Under the pieces are notes generated by a model. It had not been told where the DNA came from and searched no databases. It saw only the letters and a program-made list of their open reading frames with translations. A stretch of DNA of 64,000 bases from Arthrobacter sp. Alg241-R88 (GTDB taxonomy: Bacteria; Actinomycetota; Actinomycetes; Actinomycetales; Micrococcaceae): contig NZ_UNRG01000002.1 of assembly GCF_900537115.1 (NCBI RefSeq), positions 591 through 64,590 of the forward strand. Reading direction: 5' to 3'. The translations under genes and the position numbers were made by a program. Of this stretch, positions 35,685-44,771 are shown in pieces. Each line of letters opens with the position of its first letter. Within the stretch, counting starts at the first letter, position 1.

Positions 35685-35700
35685 TGTGATGGTGGCCACA
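35685..35700. promoter_or_regulatory. CRP/GlxR-like palindrome upstream of pyc
   Basis: TGTGATGGTGGCCACA matches TGTGA-N6-TCACA with one mismatch. It lies 76 bp upstream of the pyc ATG, in a 289-bp intergenic region shared with the minus-strand ParA-like gene. No clear -35/-10 pair can be fixed around it. Confidence 0.5.
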
Positions 35701-35776
35701 AAGATTTGTGTTTGCCCTTGTAGGTCCTAGACACTGTGACCACTCACCGATCCACCCGCAATGATGCAGGAGAAGT

Positions 35777-38700
35777 ATGTTTTCCAAAGTTCTGGTGGCC
35801 AACCGCGGCGAAATCGCGATCAGGGCCTTCCGCGCCGGCTACGAGCTGGGCGCCAAGACCGTTGCCGTATTCCCCCATGAGGACAGGAACTCGATCCATC
35901 GCCAGAAGGCGGACGAGGCCTACCTGATTGGCGAAGAGGGCCACCCCGTCCGGGCTTACCTTGATGTTGCCGAAGTGGTGCGGGTAGCAAAGGAGTCCGG
36001 TGCGGACGCCATCTACCCCGGATACGGCTTCCTCTCGGAAAACCCGGACCTTGCCCGCGCGGCCAAGGATGCCGGCATTACCTTTGTCGGTCCGCCGGCC
36101 GAGGTGCTGGAACTTGCCGGCAACAAGGTGGCAGCCCTGAAGGCTGCCCGGGACGCCGGCGTTCCCGTCCTGAAGTCCAGCGCGCCCTCCAAGGACCTGG
36201 ACGAGCTCATTGCGGCAGCCGATGAGATCGGCTTCCCCATCTTCGCCAAAGCCGTGGCCGGCGGCGGCGGGCGCGGCATGCGACGGGTGGATACCCGCGA
36301 GGCACTGCCCGAGGCCCTGCAGTCCGCCATGCGTGAGGCGGACGCGGCATTCGGTGACCCCACCATGTTCCTGGAGCAGGCTGTCCTCCGCCCGCGGCAC
36401 ATCGAAGTGCAGATCCTGGCGGATGCCGAGGGCAACGTGATGCATCTCTTCGAGCGGGACTGCTCCATTCAGCGCCGCCACCAGAAGGTGATTGAGATCG
36501 CCCCGGCCCCCAACCTTGACGAAGGCATCCGCCAGGCCCTGTACCGGGACGCCGTCAAGTTCGCCAAGGCCTTGAACTACGTCAACGCCGGCACGGTGGA
36601 GTTCCTCGTCGACACGGTGGGTGAGCGTGCCGGCCAGCACGTCTTCATCGAAATGAACCCCCGCATCCAGGTGGAGCACACCGTCACCGAGGAAGTCACC
36701 GACGTCGACCTCGTCCAGGCCCAGATGCGGATTGCCGCCGGCGAAACGCTGGCGGACCTCGGCCTCTCCCAGGAGACAGTCAAGCTGCGCGGCGCGGCGT
36801 TGCAGAGCCGCATCACCACCGAGGACCCCGCCAACGGGTTCCGGCCCGACGTCGGAAAGATCACCGGTTACCGCTCCGCCGGCGGAGCCGGTGTACGGCT
36901 CGACGGCGGCACTGTCTACTCGGGTGCCGAAATCAGCCCGCACTTCGATTCCATGCTGGTGAAGCTCACCTGCCGCGGCAGGGACTACCCGGCCGCCGTC
37001 GCCCGTGCACGCCGTGCCCTGGCCGAATTCCGCATCCGCGGAGTCTCCACGAACATCTCCTTCCTGCAGGCGGTGCTGGACGATCCCGACTTCATCGCCG
37101 GGGACGTCGCCACCTCCTTTATTGACGAGCGCCCGCAGCTGCTCAAGGCCCGCGTCTCTGCCGACCGCGGCACCAAGCTCCTCACCTGGCTGGCCGAGGT
37201 CACCGTCAACAAGCCCAACGGGGAACTTAAGGTCCACTCCAACCCGGCCAGTAAGCTGCCGTCCGTGAAGGACAGCCAGGCCGCGCCCGGCTCCAGGCAG
37301 AAGCTCCTTGAGCTCGGACCCGAGGGTTTTGCCAGGGCGCTTCGCGAACAGAACGCTGTGGCCGTCACGGACACCACCTTCAGGGACGCCCACCAGTCAC
37401 TGCTGGCAACCCGTGTCCGCACCCGCGACCTCGTGGCCGCCGGCCCCGCGGTTACTGCGCTCATGCCCGAGCTGCTTTCCGTTGAGGCCTGGGGCGGCGC
37501 AACCTATGACGTCGCCCTCCGGTTCCTGGGCGAGGACCCCTGGGACCGGCTCGCCGCCCTTCGCCAGGCGCTCCCGAACGTGTGCCTCCAGATGCTCCTC
37601 CGCGGCCGCAACACCGTGGGGTACACGCCCTACCCGGAAGAAGTAACGGAAGCCTTCGTCAACGAGGCCGCGGCCACGGGCATTGATATCTTCCGCATCT
37701 TCGACGCCCTGAACGATGTCAGCCAGATGGCACCTGCCATCCGCGCTGTCCGGGCAACAGGCACCGCCGTCGCCGAAGTGGCGCTCTGCTACACCGGCGA
37801 CATGCTGGATCCCGAAGAGACGCTCTACACGCTGGACTACTACCTGGGCCTGGCCCAGAAGATCGTGGACGCCGGAGCCCACATCCTGGCCATCAAGGAC
37901 ATGGCAGGCCTGCTCCGTCCCGCCGCCGCGGCGAAACTCGTCTCCGCCCTTCGGGAACGCTTCGACCTGCCGGTGCACCTGCACACCCACGACACCGCAG
38001 GAGGCCAGCTGGCCACCCTCCTGGCCGCCGTGGACGCCGGCGTCGACGCCGTGGACGTCGCCTCCGCATCCCTGGCCGGCACCACCAGCCAGCCGTCGGC
38101 CTCGGCCCTGGTTGCAGCACTGGCACACACGCCGCGGGATACGGGCCTGAGCCTGGCCGCGGTCAGCTCGCTGGAGCCGTACTGGGAAGCGGTCCGCCGC
38201 GTCTACGCGCCGTTCGAGTCGGGCCTTCCGGGCCCCACGGGCCGTGTGTACCAGCACGAAATCCCCGGCGGGCAGCTTTCCAACCTCCGCCAGCAGGCCA
38301 TGGCGCTCGGACTGGGGGAGCGCTTTGAGGCGATCGAGGACATGTACACCGCCGCCGACCGCATCCTGGGCCACCTGGTCAAGGTCACGCCGTCCTCCAA
38401 GGTGGTGGGCGATCTCGCCCTGCACCTGGTGGGACTGAACGCGGACCCCGCGGATTTCAACGAGAACCCGCAGAACTACGACATCCCGGATTCAGTCATC
38501 GGATTCCTTTCCGGTGAACTGGGTGACCCGCCGGGAGGCTGGCCCGAGCCCTTCCGCACCAAGGCCCTCCAGGGCAGGAGCGTGAAGGTCCGCGACGTGG
38601 AGCTCAGCGCCGAGGACAGTGCCGCCTTGAAGTCCGACTCCAAGACCCGCCAGCACACGCTGAACAGGCTGCTCTTCGACGGACCCACCAAGGACTACCT

Positions 38701-39175
38701 GAAGAGTGTGGAGACTTACGGCAACATCTCTGTGCTGGACACCCGGGACTACCTCTACGGGCTCCAGCGCGGCGCCGAGCACGAGATCCAGCTGGAGAAG
38801 GGCGTGCGGCTGATCGCGTCCCTCGAAGCCGTCTCCGAGCCTGACGAAAAGGGCATGCGCACGGTCATGTGCACCCTCAACGGCCAGTCCCGGCCGGTGG
38901 TGGTCCGGGACCGTTCGGTGGTCAGCAACGTCAAGGCAGCCGAGAAGGCCGACCCCGGCCAGCCCGGCCACGTGGCAGCACCGTTCGCCGGTGCCGTTAC
39001 GGTGACGGTCAAGCAGGGCGACGAGGTCAAAGCCGGCGACACGGTAGCCACCATCGAGGCGATGAAGATGGAGGCATCCATTACGACGCCGGTGGCCGGC
39101 AAGGTCGCGCGGCTCGCCATCTCAGCCGTCGAGCAGGTAGAGGGCGGAGACCTGCTGCTGGTAGTGGAGCAGTAA
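35777..39175 (+). CDS. pyc: pyruvate carboxylase
   Basis: A 1132-residue biotin enzyme making oxaloacetate from pyruvate and bicarbonate. Domain order is complete: biotin carboxylase (1-450, with AVAGGGGRGMRRV and EMNPRIQVEHTVTEE), carboxyltransferase (about 520-800, DTTFRDAHQSLLATR), allosteric linker and biotinyl domain with the target lysine K1097 in EAMKMEA. AGGAGA precedes the ATG. It is monocistronic, with a terminator 20 bp after the stop. It is the main anaplerotic enzyme for growth on sugars or lactate. Confidence 0.97.
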   Translation: MFSKVLVANRGEIAIRAFRAGYELGAKTVAVFPHEDRNSIHRQKADEAYLIGEEGHPVRAYLDVAEVVRVAKESGADAIYPGYGFLSENPDLARAAKDAGITFVGPPAEVLELAGNKVAALKAARDAGVPVLKSSAPSKDLDELIAAADEIGFPIFAKAVAGGGGRGMRRVDTREALPEALQSAMREADAAFGDPTMFLEQAVLRPRHIEVQILADAEGNVMHLFERDCSIQRRHQKVIEIAPAPNLDEGIRQALYRDAVKFAKALNYVNAGTVEFLVDTVGERAGQHVFIEMNPRIQVEHTVTEEVTDVDLVQAQMRIAAGETLADLGLSQETVKLRGAALQSRITTEDPANGFRPDVGKITGYRSAGGAGVRLDGGTVYSGAEISPHFDSMLVKLTCRGRDYPAAVARARRALAEFRIRGVSTNISFLQAVLDDPDFIAGDVATSFIDERPQLLKARVSADRGTKLLTWLAEVTVNKPNGELKVHSNPASKLPSVKDSQAAPGSRQKLLELGPEGFARALREQNAVAVTDTTFRDAHQSLLATRVRTRDLVAAGPAVTALMPELLSVEAWGGATYDVALRFLGEDPWDRLAALRQALPNVCLQMLLRGRNTVGYTPYPEEVTEAFVNEAAATGIDIFRIFDALNDVSQMAPAIRAVRATGTAVAEVALCYTGDMLDPEETLYTLDYYLGLAQKIVDAGAHILAIKDMAGLLRPAAAAKLVSALRERFDLPVHLHTHDTAGGQLATLLAAVDAGVDAVDVASASLAGTTSQPSASALVAALAHTPRDTGLSLAAVSSLEPYWEAVRRVYAPFESGLPGPTGRVYQHEIPGGQLSNLRQQAMALGLGERFEAIEDMYTAADRILGHLVKVTPSSKVVGDLALHLVGLNADPADFNENPQNYDIPDSVIGFLSGELGDPPGGWPEPFRTKALQGRSVKVRDVELSAEDSAALKSDSKTRQHTLNRLLFDGPTKDYLKSVETYGNISVLDTRDYLYGLQRGAEHEIQLEKGVRLIASLEAVSEPDEKGMRTVMCTLNGQSRPVVVRDRSVVSNVKAAEKADPGQPGHVAAPFAGAVTVTVKQGDEVKAGDTVATIEAMKMEASITTPVAGKVARLAISAVEQVEGGDLLLVVEQ

Positions 39176-39195
39176 GCGGGACATCAGCTAAGGCA

Positions 39196-39233
39196 AACGA
39201 AAGGATCTTCCCGTGAGGGAGGATCCTTTCGTT
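39196..39233 (+). terminator. pyc terminator
   Basis: A 17-bp stem AACGAAAGGATCTTCCC with its complement (one T-G wobble) and a GTGA loop, ending with TTTCGTT. It starts 20 bp after the pyc stop. Confidence 0.88.
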
Positions 39234-39312
39234 GCATCCGGCGGGAGTGGCCGCCCGGGCCAGGCCCCGGTTCGGAAGGCGGGCCGCGGTCCGGCAGCGT
39301 GCGTAAAAGGGG

Positions 39313-39358
39313 CCCCGCGCCCCTGCTCGCCGCGAAGCGGCCATAGCGGGGCGCGGGG
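39313..39358 (-). terminator. GC-rich hairpin downstream of the acyl-CoA ligase gene
   Basis: CCCCGCGCCCCTGCT (39313-39327) pairs with AGCGGGGCGCGGGG (39345-39358) with one bulged T, and a small CCGC/GCGG hairpin sits in the loop. It lies 55 bp downstream of the minus-strand fadD-like stop and probably ends that transcript. Confidence 0.65.
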
Positions 39359-39413
39359 AATAGCACGCAGAGGATCGGGGCCCGCGTCCCAGGCCTGCCT
39401 CTTGAGATGCCTG

Positions 39414-41222
39414 CTACGAGCGTGGTGCCGAGTACATTTCCTCGATCACCGTCTCGAAATCCTTCATCACCTGTGCCCGCTTGACCTTCATCGAGGGGGT
39501 CAGGTGACCTGAGGCCTCGGTGAAGTCAGCAGGCACGATCCGGAAGGACTTGATGGCTTCGGCCTGCGATACGGAGGCGTTCGCTGCGGTGACCAGGTCC
39601 TGGACGGCTGCTTTGACCACCGGGTTGTTGGCCGCATCCTCGAGGGAAGTGTCGGCCGGGAGGTTGTGGCGCTGCAGCCAGCCGGGCAGGGCTTCCTGGT
39701 CCAGGGTGACGAGGGCCCCGATAAAGGGCCTGTTGTCACCGACCACCAGCACCTGGGAGACCAGGGCATCGGCACGGATCTGGTCCTCAAGCAACGCGGG
39801 GATCACGTTCTTGCCCCCGGCGGTCACGATGATTTCCTTCTTGCGGCCGGTGATCCACACAAAGCCGTCATCGTCGAGGCGGCCGATGTCGCCGGTTCGG
39901 AACCAGCCGTCGGCGAAGGTTTCCGAGGTAAGGTCCTCCCGCTGGTAGTAACCGCGCATAACGCAGGCGCCCTTGGCAAGGATTTCGCCGTCCTCGGCAA
40001 TCCGCACTGCGTTCCCGGGCAGCGGCTTGCCCACGGACCCGATCTTGATCAGCGACGGCGTGTTGACGGAGATGGGGGCTGTGGTTTCAGTCAGGCCATA
40101 GCCTTCGAGTACCTGCAGGCCGATGCCTTGGAAGAAGTGGCCCAGACGTTCACCCAGCGGGCCGCCACCGGAGACGGCATGGGCAACGTGGCCGCCCATG
40201 GCAGCCCGCAGCTTGCTGTACACCAGCTTGTCGAAGAGGGCGTGGCGGAGCTTGAGGCCAAGGCCCACCCGCCCGTCCTGGCGCGCTTTTGAAAAGGCGA
40301 TGGCAGTGTCAGCGGCCTTGTGGAAGATGGCGCCCTTGCCGCCGTCCTCGGCCTTGGTCAGCGCGGAGTTGTAGACCTTTTCGAAGACGCGGGGCACGGC
40401 AAGGATGAAGGTGGGCTCGTAGCTTTGCAGGTCAGCGAGGAGGTTCTTGATGTCCGGTGTATGGGCCACCGTTGTTCCGGCAGCCATGGCCAAAACGGAG
40501 ATGAACCGTGCAAAAACGTGGGCCAGCGGCAGGAACATGATGGTCTTGGCATTCTCATGGACGATCTCGCCGATGATGGCGAGGGCGTTGTCCGAGAGTT
40601 CAACGAAGTTTCCGTGCGTCAGTTCGCAGCCCTTGGGGCGGCCCGTGGTACCGGAGGTGTAAATGATGGTGGCGACGTCGTCCAGGGTGGCCGTCGCGCG
40701 GCGCGCCTCGAGATCCGCGTCGCTGACGTCGCGGCCGGCTTCACGGAGGGCGTCCAGCCCCTGGCCTTCCAGTTGCCACACGTGCTGGAGCGCAGTGAGG
40801 CCCTCGGCCGTAACCGCCTGGCGGATCACGTCCTCATGGTGGGCTGCTTCGCCAAAGGCTGCCACCGCGCCGGAGTCGCCGAGGTTCCATGCCACCTGTG
40901 ACGGGGAGGAGGTCTCGTAAATCGGAACGGATACTGCTCCCGCAAACCAGATGGCAAAGTCCACCAGGGACCATTCGTAGCGGGTGCGGGACATGATGCC
41001 TACCCGGTCACCCGCAGCCACGCCGCTTGCCATCAGTCCCTTGGCCAGGGCCGAGACGTCGGCCAGGAAATCCGTAGCCTGGATGTCCTGCCAGGCACCG
41101 GCGGAGCCGCGCCGCGAAAACAGTGCCGGGTTGCTGGGCTTTGCAGCCTGCCGCAATACCAGATCAGTGATGTTGGTTTCCGGTGGGACAACAACAAGAG
41201 GCGGAACACTGAATTCGCGCAC
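39414..41222 (-). CDS. long-chain fatty-acid--CoA ligase (AMP-forming)
   Basis: A 602-residue member of the ANL superfamily. The P-loop-like YTSGTTGRPKGCE, the GYGLTETTAP motif and the FRTGDIGRLDDDGFVWITGRKKEIIVTAGGK hinge and catalytic lysine region are clear. It is closest in style to FadD15-type ligases, which activate long-chain fatty acids and often end SMKVKR. It starts with GTG, with AAGGAG about 6 nt upstream. In Mycobacterium fadD15 lies in the same neighbourhood as the acyltransferase Rv2182c and aroG, as here. Confidence 0.93.
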   Translation of the reverse strand: MREFSVPPLVVVPPETNITDLVLRQAAKPSNPALFSRRGSAGAWQDIQATDFLADVSALAKGLMASGVAAGDRVGIMSRTRYEWSLVDFAIWFAGAVSVPIYETSSPSQVAWNLGDSGAVAAFGEAAHHEDVIRQAVTAEGLTALQHVWQLEGQGLDALREAGRDVSDADLEARRATATLDDVATIIYTSGTTGRPKGCELTHGNFVELSDNALAIIGEIVHENAKTIMFLPLAHVFARFISVLAMAAGTTVAHTPDIKNLLADLQSYEPTFILAVPRVFEKVYNSALTKAEDGGKGAIFHKAADTAIAFSKARQDGRVGLGLKLRHALFDKLVYSKLRAAMGGHVAHAVSGGGPLGERLGHFFQGIGLQVLEGYGLTETTAPISVNTPSLIKIGSVGKPLPGNAVRIAEDGEILAKGACVMRGYYQREDLTSETFADGWFRTGDIGRLDDDGFVWITGRKKEIIVTAGGKNVIPALLEDQIRADALVSQVLVVGDNRPFIGALVTLDQEALPGWLQRHNLPADTSLEDAANNPVVKAAVQDLVTAANASVSQAEAIKSFRIVPADFTEASGHLTPSMKVKRAQVMKDFETVIEEMYSAPRS

Positions 41223-41387
41223 TATAGCTCCTTTGATATCCGAAGACCCGCGCAGGGGTATGCCTAAAGACTAGTACGCCTGTACCGGGCCATGCAGTAT
41301 CTAAACCTACTGACGAGTAACTTTGGCGTCAATGGTGCCCTGCGGGACATGCGGGGACGGCCTCCTTCACCCCCTGAACCGCCAGCC

Positions 41388-41393
41388 TAGAAT
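41388..41393 (+). promoter_or_regulatory. candidate -10 element (TAGAAT) for a leaderless start at 41402
   Basis: TAGAAT ends 8 nt before the ATG at 41402, and no Shine-Dalgarno sequence precedes it. CTTCAC at 41365-41370 would be a poor -35. Confidence 0.5.
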
Positions 41394-41401
41394 GGTTGAC
41401 T

Positions 41402-42493
41402 ATGTATGCACCGCCCCCCGGCGAACAGGCCGGCCCCTTGCCACGACCGGTTCCGTGGAGGCGGCGCCCAACCACCGGCCGGACCAGGTTGCGCCACGGC
41501 GAAGGCCTGCGCGAGCACCTGCGCCTTGGCCGGAAGGGCCTTGCCATCGGGATCGACATCGGGGGCACCAAGGTGGCTGCCGGCGTGGTGGATGCCGAAG
41601 GCCGGATCCTCAACGAGGCGCGGCGCTCGACGCCCGGCACGGATCCCCGGGCAGTGGAGCAGGTGATTGTGGAGCTCGTGGAAGAGCTCGGCCGGGGGCA
41701 CCGGATCTGGTCGGTCGGGATCGGCGCCGCCGGGTGGATGGACCTCGACGGCGGCACGGTGCTTTTTAGCCCGCATCTCGCCTGGCGGAACGAGCCGCTC
41801 CGGAAAAACCTGCAGAACCTGTTGCGCCGTCCCGTCCTGCTCGCCAACGACGCCGACGCCGCAGCGTGGGCGGAGTGGCGCTTTGGAGCCGGGCAGGGTG
41901 AAGCCCGGCTGGTGTGCATCACCTTGGGCACGGGGATCGGCGGGGCCATGGTGATGGACGGGCGGGTGGAGCGCGGCAGGTTTGGCGTGGCCGGCGAGTT
42001 CGGCCACCAGATCATCATGCCCGGCGGCCACCGGTGCGAGTGCGGCAACCGGGGGTGCTGGGAGCAGTACGCGTCCGGGAATGCGCTGGGGCGTGAAGCC
42101 CGGATCCTGGCGCGGGCCAACTCCCCGGTGGCCCAGGACCTGCTCGCAGCTGTGGGTGGCAACACCGATACGATCACCGGTGCGATCGTCACCGAGTTGG
42201 CTCTGGCCGGCGACGCTGCTTCCCGTGAACTTATCGACGAAGTAGGTGAGTGGCTCGGACTCGGGCTGGCGAACCTGGCCGCGGCGCTGGATCCCGGCCT
42301 GTTTGTTATCGGCGGCGGCCTCTGCTCAGCAGGGGACCTGCTGGTGGAACCTGCCCGAAAGGCCTTCGCCCGCAACCTGACCGGCCGCGGCTTCCGGCCT
42401 GCTGCCGGCATTCAGTTGGCGGCCCTGGGACCGAACGCCGGCCTGATCGGGGCGGCGGACCTCTCCCGGGTGAGCAGCAGGGTGCGCGCCTGA
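41402..42493 (+). CDS. glk: ROK-family glucokinase
   Basis: A 363-residue sugar kinase. The ATP-binding AIGIDIGGTKVAAGVVD starts near residue 48, and the ROK zinc motif is CECGNRGCWEQYASG. GEFGHQI carries the conserved Glu-x-x-Gly-His. The first 45 residues (Pro/Arg-rich, MYAPPPGEQAGPLPRP) exceed the normal ROK start, so initiation could be internal, but the -10 spacing supports ATG 41402. It likely phosphorylates glucose with ATP or polyphosphate. Confidence 0.9.
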   Translation: MYAPPPGEQAGPLPRPVPWRRRPTTGRTRLRHGEGLREHLRLGRKGLAIGIDIGGTKVAAGVVDAEGRILNEARRSTPGTDPRAVEQVIVELVEELGRGHRIWSVGIGAAGWMDLDGGTVLFSPHLAWRNEPLRKNLQNLLRRPVLLANDADAAAWAEWRFGAGQGEARLVCITLGTGIGGAMVMDGRVERGRFGVAGEFGHQIIMPGGHRCECGNRGCWEQYASGNALGREARILARANSPVAQDLLAAVGGNTDTITGAIVTELALAGDAASRELIDEVGEWLGLGLANLAAALDPGLFVIGGGLCSAGDLLVEPARKAFARNLTGRGFRPAAGIQLAALGPNAGLIGAADLSRVSSRVRA

Positions 42494-42497
42494 GGCA

Positions 42498-43076
42498 CTA
42501 AACGCGGGCGCCGTCGTCGTTCTCGTCTTTTTCCTGCGGAAGCTTCATGATCAGGTAGACCGTCCCCAGGACAAACACGGCCACGATGCCCACGATCGCG
42601 AGCATCGGTGCAGAGCGCCAGAACATGGCCGACAGCAGCAGGGCCACGGGCCCGCCCACCGCGGCCAGCCAGGCCAGCATGGTCAGCGGGTCGGTTCCGG
42701 CCAGGCTCGGGGGCTCCTCGGGAATGAATTCGCCGTCGTCCCCGTCCACGTCATAGTCGCGTGGCCCCGCGGCCGCGTTGCCGTTCGCGGCGTCACCGGT
42801 GGTGGCTGCCGACTCCTGCCGCTCGGCGGCGGAAAGCTCGGTGGGGGCGGACCCGGCAAGTCCCAGGGGATCGAAGTCCCGAAAAGTGGCGGACCTGGCC
42901 GCGGGAGCGGGTGTGCCGTCAGGCGCCTCCGGGTCGTCAGTACCGTCAGTACCGGCGGTACCGGAACCGGCAGGGCCTGCCGGCGAGTCTGCTTCGAGGC
43001 GGGCCACGAGGTCAAGCCAGACGGCGTCGTCGTGGTTGGAGCCCTGGTCGGGGGAGCCGGAGTCAGGCCTGTTCAT
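42498..43076 (-). CDS. hypothetical membrane protein, C-terminal two-helix anchor
   Basis: A 192-residue protein. The first 130 residues are hydrophilic, Ala/Asp/Gly/Pro-rich and acidic (GSGTAGTDGTDDPEAPDG, YDVDGDDGEFIPEEPP). Two hydrophobic helices follow at the C-terminus (LTMLAWLAAVGGPVALLLSAMF and LAIVGIVAVFVLGTVYLIM) and then a charged tail. The ATG at 43076 has AGGAGG upstream. It overlaps the preceding esterase gene by 14 bp, so it forms one operon with the two esterases. Function unknown. Confidence 0.85.
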   Translation of the reverse strand: MNRPDSGSPDQGSNHDDAVWLDLVARLEADSPAGPAGSGTAGTDGTDDPEAPDGTPAPAARSATFRDFDPLGLAGSAPTELSAAERQESAATTGDAANGNAAAGPRDYDVDGDDGEFIPEEPPSLAGTDPLTMLAWLAAVGGPVALLLSAMFWRSAPMLAIVGIVAVFVLGTVYLIMKLPQEKDENDDGARV

Positions 43077-43875
43077 GGGAAGCCTCCTGGACGGGCGCAG
43101 CTGAAGCGGACGCAGCGCCGGCAGTGGACACCACGCTGCGGATGAAGTCCACGGATCCAGCAAAGATTTGGTCGGCGTCGTTGTCCATGGTGGCCACGTG
43201 GTAGCTGTTTTCCAGCCGGACCAGCTCAAGGGGCGCATGGGTGAGGCCGCGGCGCAGCGCCACGATGCTGGAGTCGGACACCACATGGTCAACCGTGGAG
43301 CGGTAGACCTGTACGGGAGAAGTGACCCTGGGCAGGATCCTGATGGTGTCCTTGAACATCTTGTTCAGTTCGTGGGCGGCAGCTACCGGAGTGCGGGGAT
43401 AGGCGCCCTCATCCATGCCTTCTTTAAGGATGTCGTTCGCGATGGCCGGTGTGCTTTTCATGACCAGCTTCAGGATTCCGGCCAGCGGCGCGCGCGGATC
43501 GTCAATCACCAGCCCCGGATTCACCAGGACCACCCCTGCCACCGGACGTGTGGCGGCGATGCGCAGCGCCAGCGCTCCGCCCATGCTCAGGCCGGCGGCA
43601 AAGACGTAATCGCACTCCGCGTCCAGCTCCAGGTAGGCGTCATCAAGTGCGGCATGCCACTGCTGCCACGTAGTCCGGGCCAGCTCCTGCCAACTGGTGC
43701 CGTGGCCCGGCAACAGTGGCATGCGGACAGCGAAACCCGCGGCAGCGAAGGCTTGGGCCCACGTACGCAGGCCGTGGGGGCTGCCGGTGAACCCGTGCGA
43801 GAGGACCACACCGATCCGGGGCCCCTCGCCATTGGATGGACTGCTGTAGGGGCTGTGGTCCGGGCTGGAGGTCAT
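43063..43875 (-). CDS. alpha/beta hydrolase (carboxylesterase/monoacylglycerol lipase type)
   Basis: A 270-residue serine hydrolase. The oxyanion-region LSHGFTGSP, nucleophile elbow GLSMGG, acidic residue in STVDHVV and the histidine in NSYHVATMDND fit an Est30/monoacylglycerol lipase-like enzyme. No signal peptide, so it acts in the cytoplasm. Its ATG overlaps the stop of the neighbouring paralogue by 4 bp. Substrate not determinable from sequence; short acyl esters or monoglycerides are likely. Confidence 0.9.
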   Translation of the reverse strand: MTSSPDHSPYSSPSNGEGPRIGVVLSHGFTGSPHGLRTWAQAFAAAGFAVRMPLLPGHGTSWQELARTTWQQWHAALDDAYLELDAECDYVFAAGLSMGGALALRIAATRPVAGVVLVNPGLVIDDPRAPLAGILKLVMKSTPAIANDILKEGMDEGAYPRTPVAAAHELNKMFKDTIRILPRVTSPVQVYRSTVDHVVSDSSIVALRRGLTHAPLELVRLENSYHVATMDNDADQIFAGSVDFIRSVVSTAGAASASAAPVQEASHEQA

Positions 43876-44660
43876 GGGGTCTCCACTGAAGTGTTCTGGC
43901 GGGCGTGGGCATGGAAAAAGGCGCTGGATTTCGAAAAGATCTCCGGCGCGTCCAGGTCCAGCGTAGCCACATGACCGCTGCTGGCAAGGCTGACCACCTC
44001 TTCAAGGTGCGTGCCCAGGCGTTTTTTCAGTACTGCCAGCGAGGTGGGCGGGACTACTGCGTCCGTGTGCGACTTGAATACCTGCACGGGAGCTGTGACG
44101 CGGGGCAGGCCACGGGATGCAACCCCGAACAGTTTCTTCAGTTCGTGCACGGCGGAGAGCGGTGTGCGCGAATAGTCGCCGTCTTCGGTGACAACCGCCG
44201 TGGGCTGCTCCTCCTGGATGGGGAGGGTGGTCTTCTGGAAATACTTCAGCACGCCAATGACGCGTACCCGGCGGTCGTAGAAGCTCAGGCCGGGGTTCAC
44301 CACCGAGACTCCCGCCACAGGGTGCCTGGAAGCAGCCAGCAGCGCGATGGCTCCGCCCATGGACAACCCGGCGACAAAACATGTATCCGTCCGCTCCGAA
44401 AGCTCCAGGTAGGCGCTTTCGAAGCTGTTGTACCACTCGCTCCAGCGCGTCCGGGCAAGCTGGTGCCAGTTGGTCCCGTGCCCGGGCAGCAGGGGAACGG
44501 TGACCGCGTAGCCTTGCGAAGCGAGGTGTTCCGCCCATGGCAGCACACTCAGGGGGCTGCCGGTGAAACCGTGGCATATCGCCACTCCGATGCGGGCGTT
44601 GGCTCCGTGGCCGGGATAGCTGAAAGCGGCAGGACGGGACGGGGTGCTGCTTTCGCTCAT
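43872..44660 (-). CDS. alpha/beta hydrolase, paralogue of the next gene
   Basis: A 262-residue serine hydrolase with the same layout as its neighbour: CHGFTGSP, PLLPGHGT, GLSMGG, an acidic residue in KSHTDAVVPP and the histidine in SSGHVATLDLD. The two proteins are clearly related along their whole length, so this is a tandem duplication. It is the first gene of the three-gene operon and is divergent from the acyltransferase gene at 44772. The shared context hints at lipid turnover. Confidence 0.9.
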   Translation of the reverse strand: MSESSTPSRPAAFSYPGHGANARIGVAICHGFTGSPLSVLPWAEHLASQGYAVTVPLLPGHGTNWHQLARTRWSEWYNSFESAYLELSERTDTCFVAGLSMGGAIALLAASRHPVAGVSVVNPGLSFYDRRVRVIGVLKYFQKTTLPIQEEQPTAVVTEDGDYSRTPLSAVHELKKLFGVASRGLPRVTAPVQVFKSHTDAVVPPTSLAVLKKRLGTHLEEVVSLASSGHVATLDLDAPEIFSKSSAFFHAHARQNTSVETP

Positions 44661-44771
44661 GACTCCATCGTGTCACTGTTCCCGGCAAATCTCACTAGAG
44701 TAGGGTTGCATTGAACTGCTGGCCAGGCCCGACGCGGGGCCTGAGGGCTGCCTTCCGGAGGGGTTTCGCAC

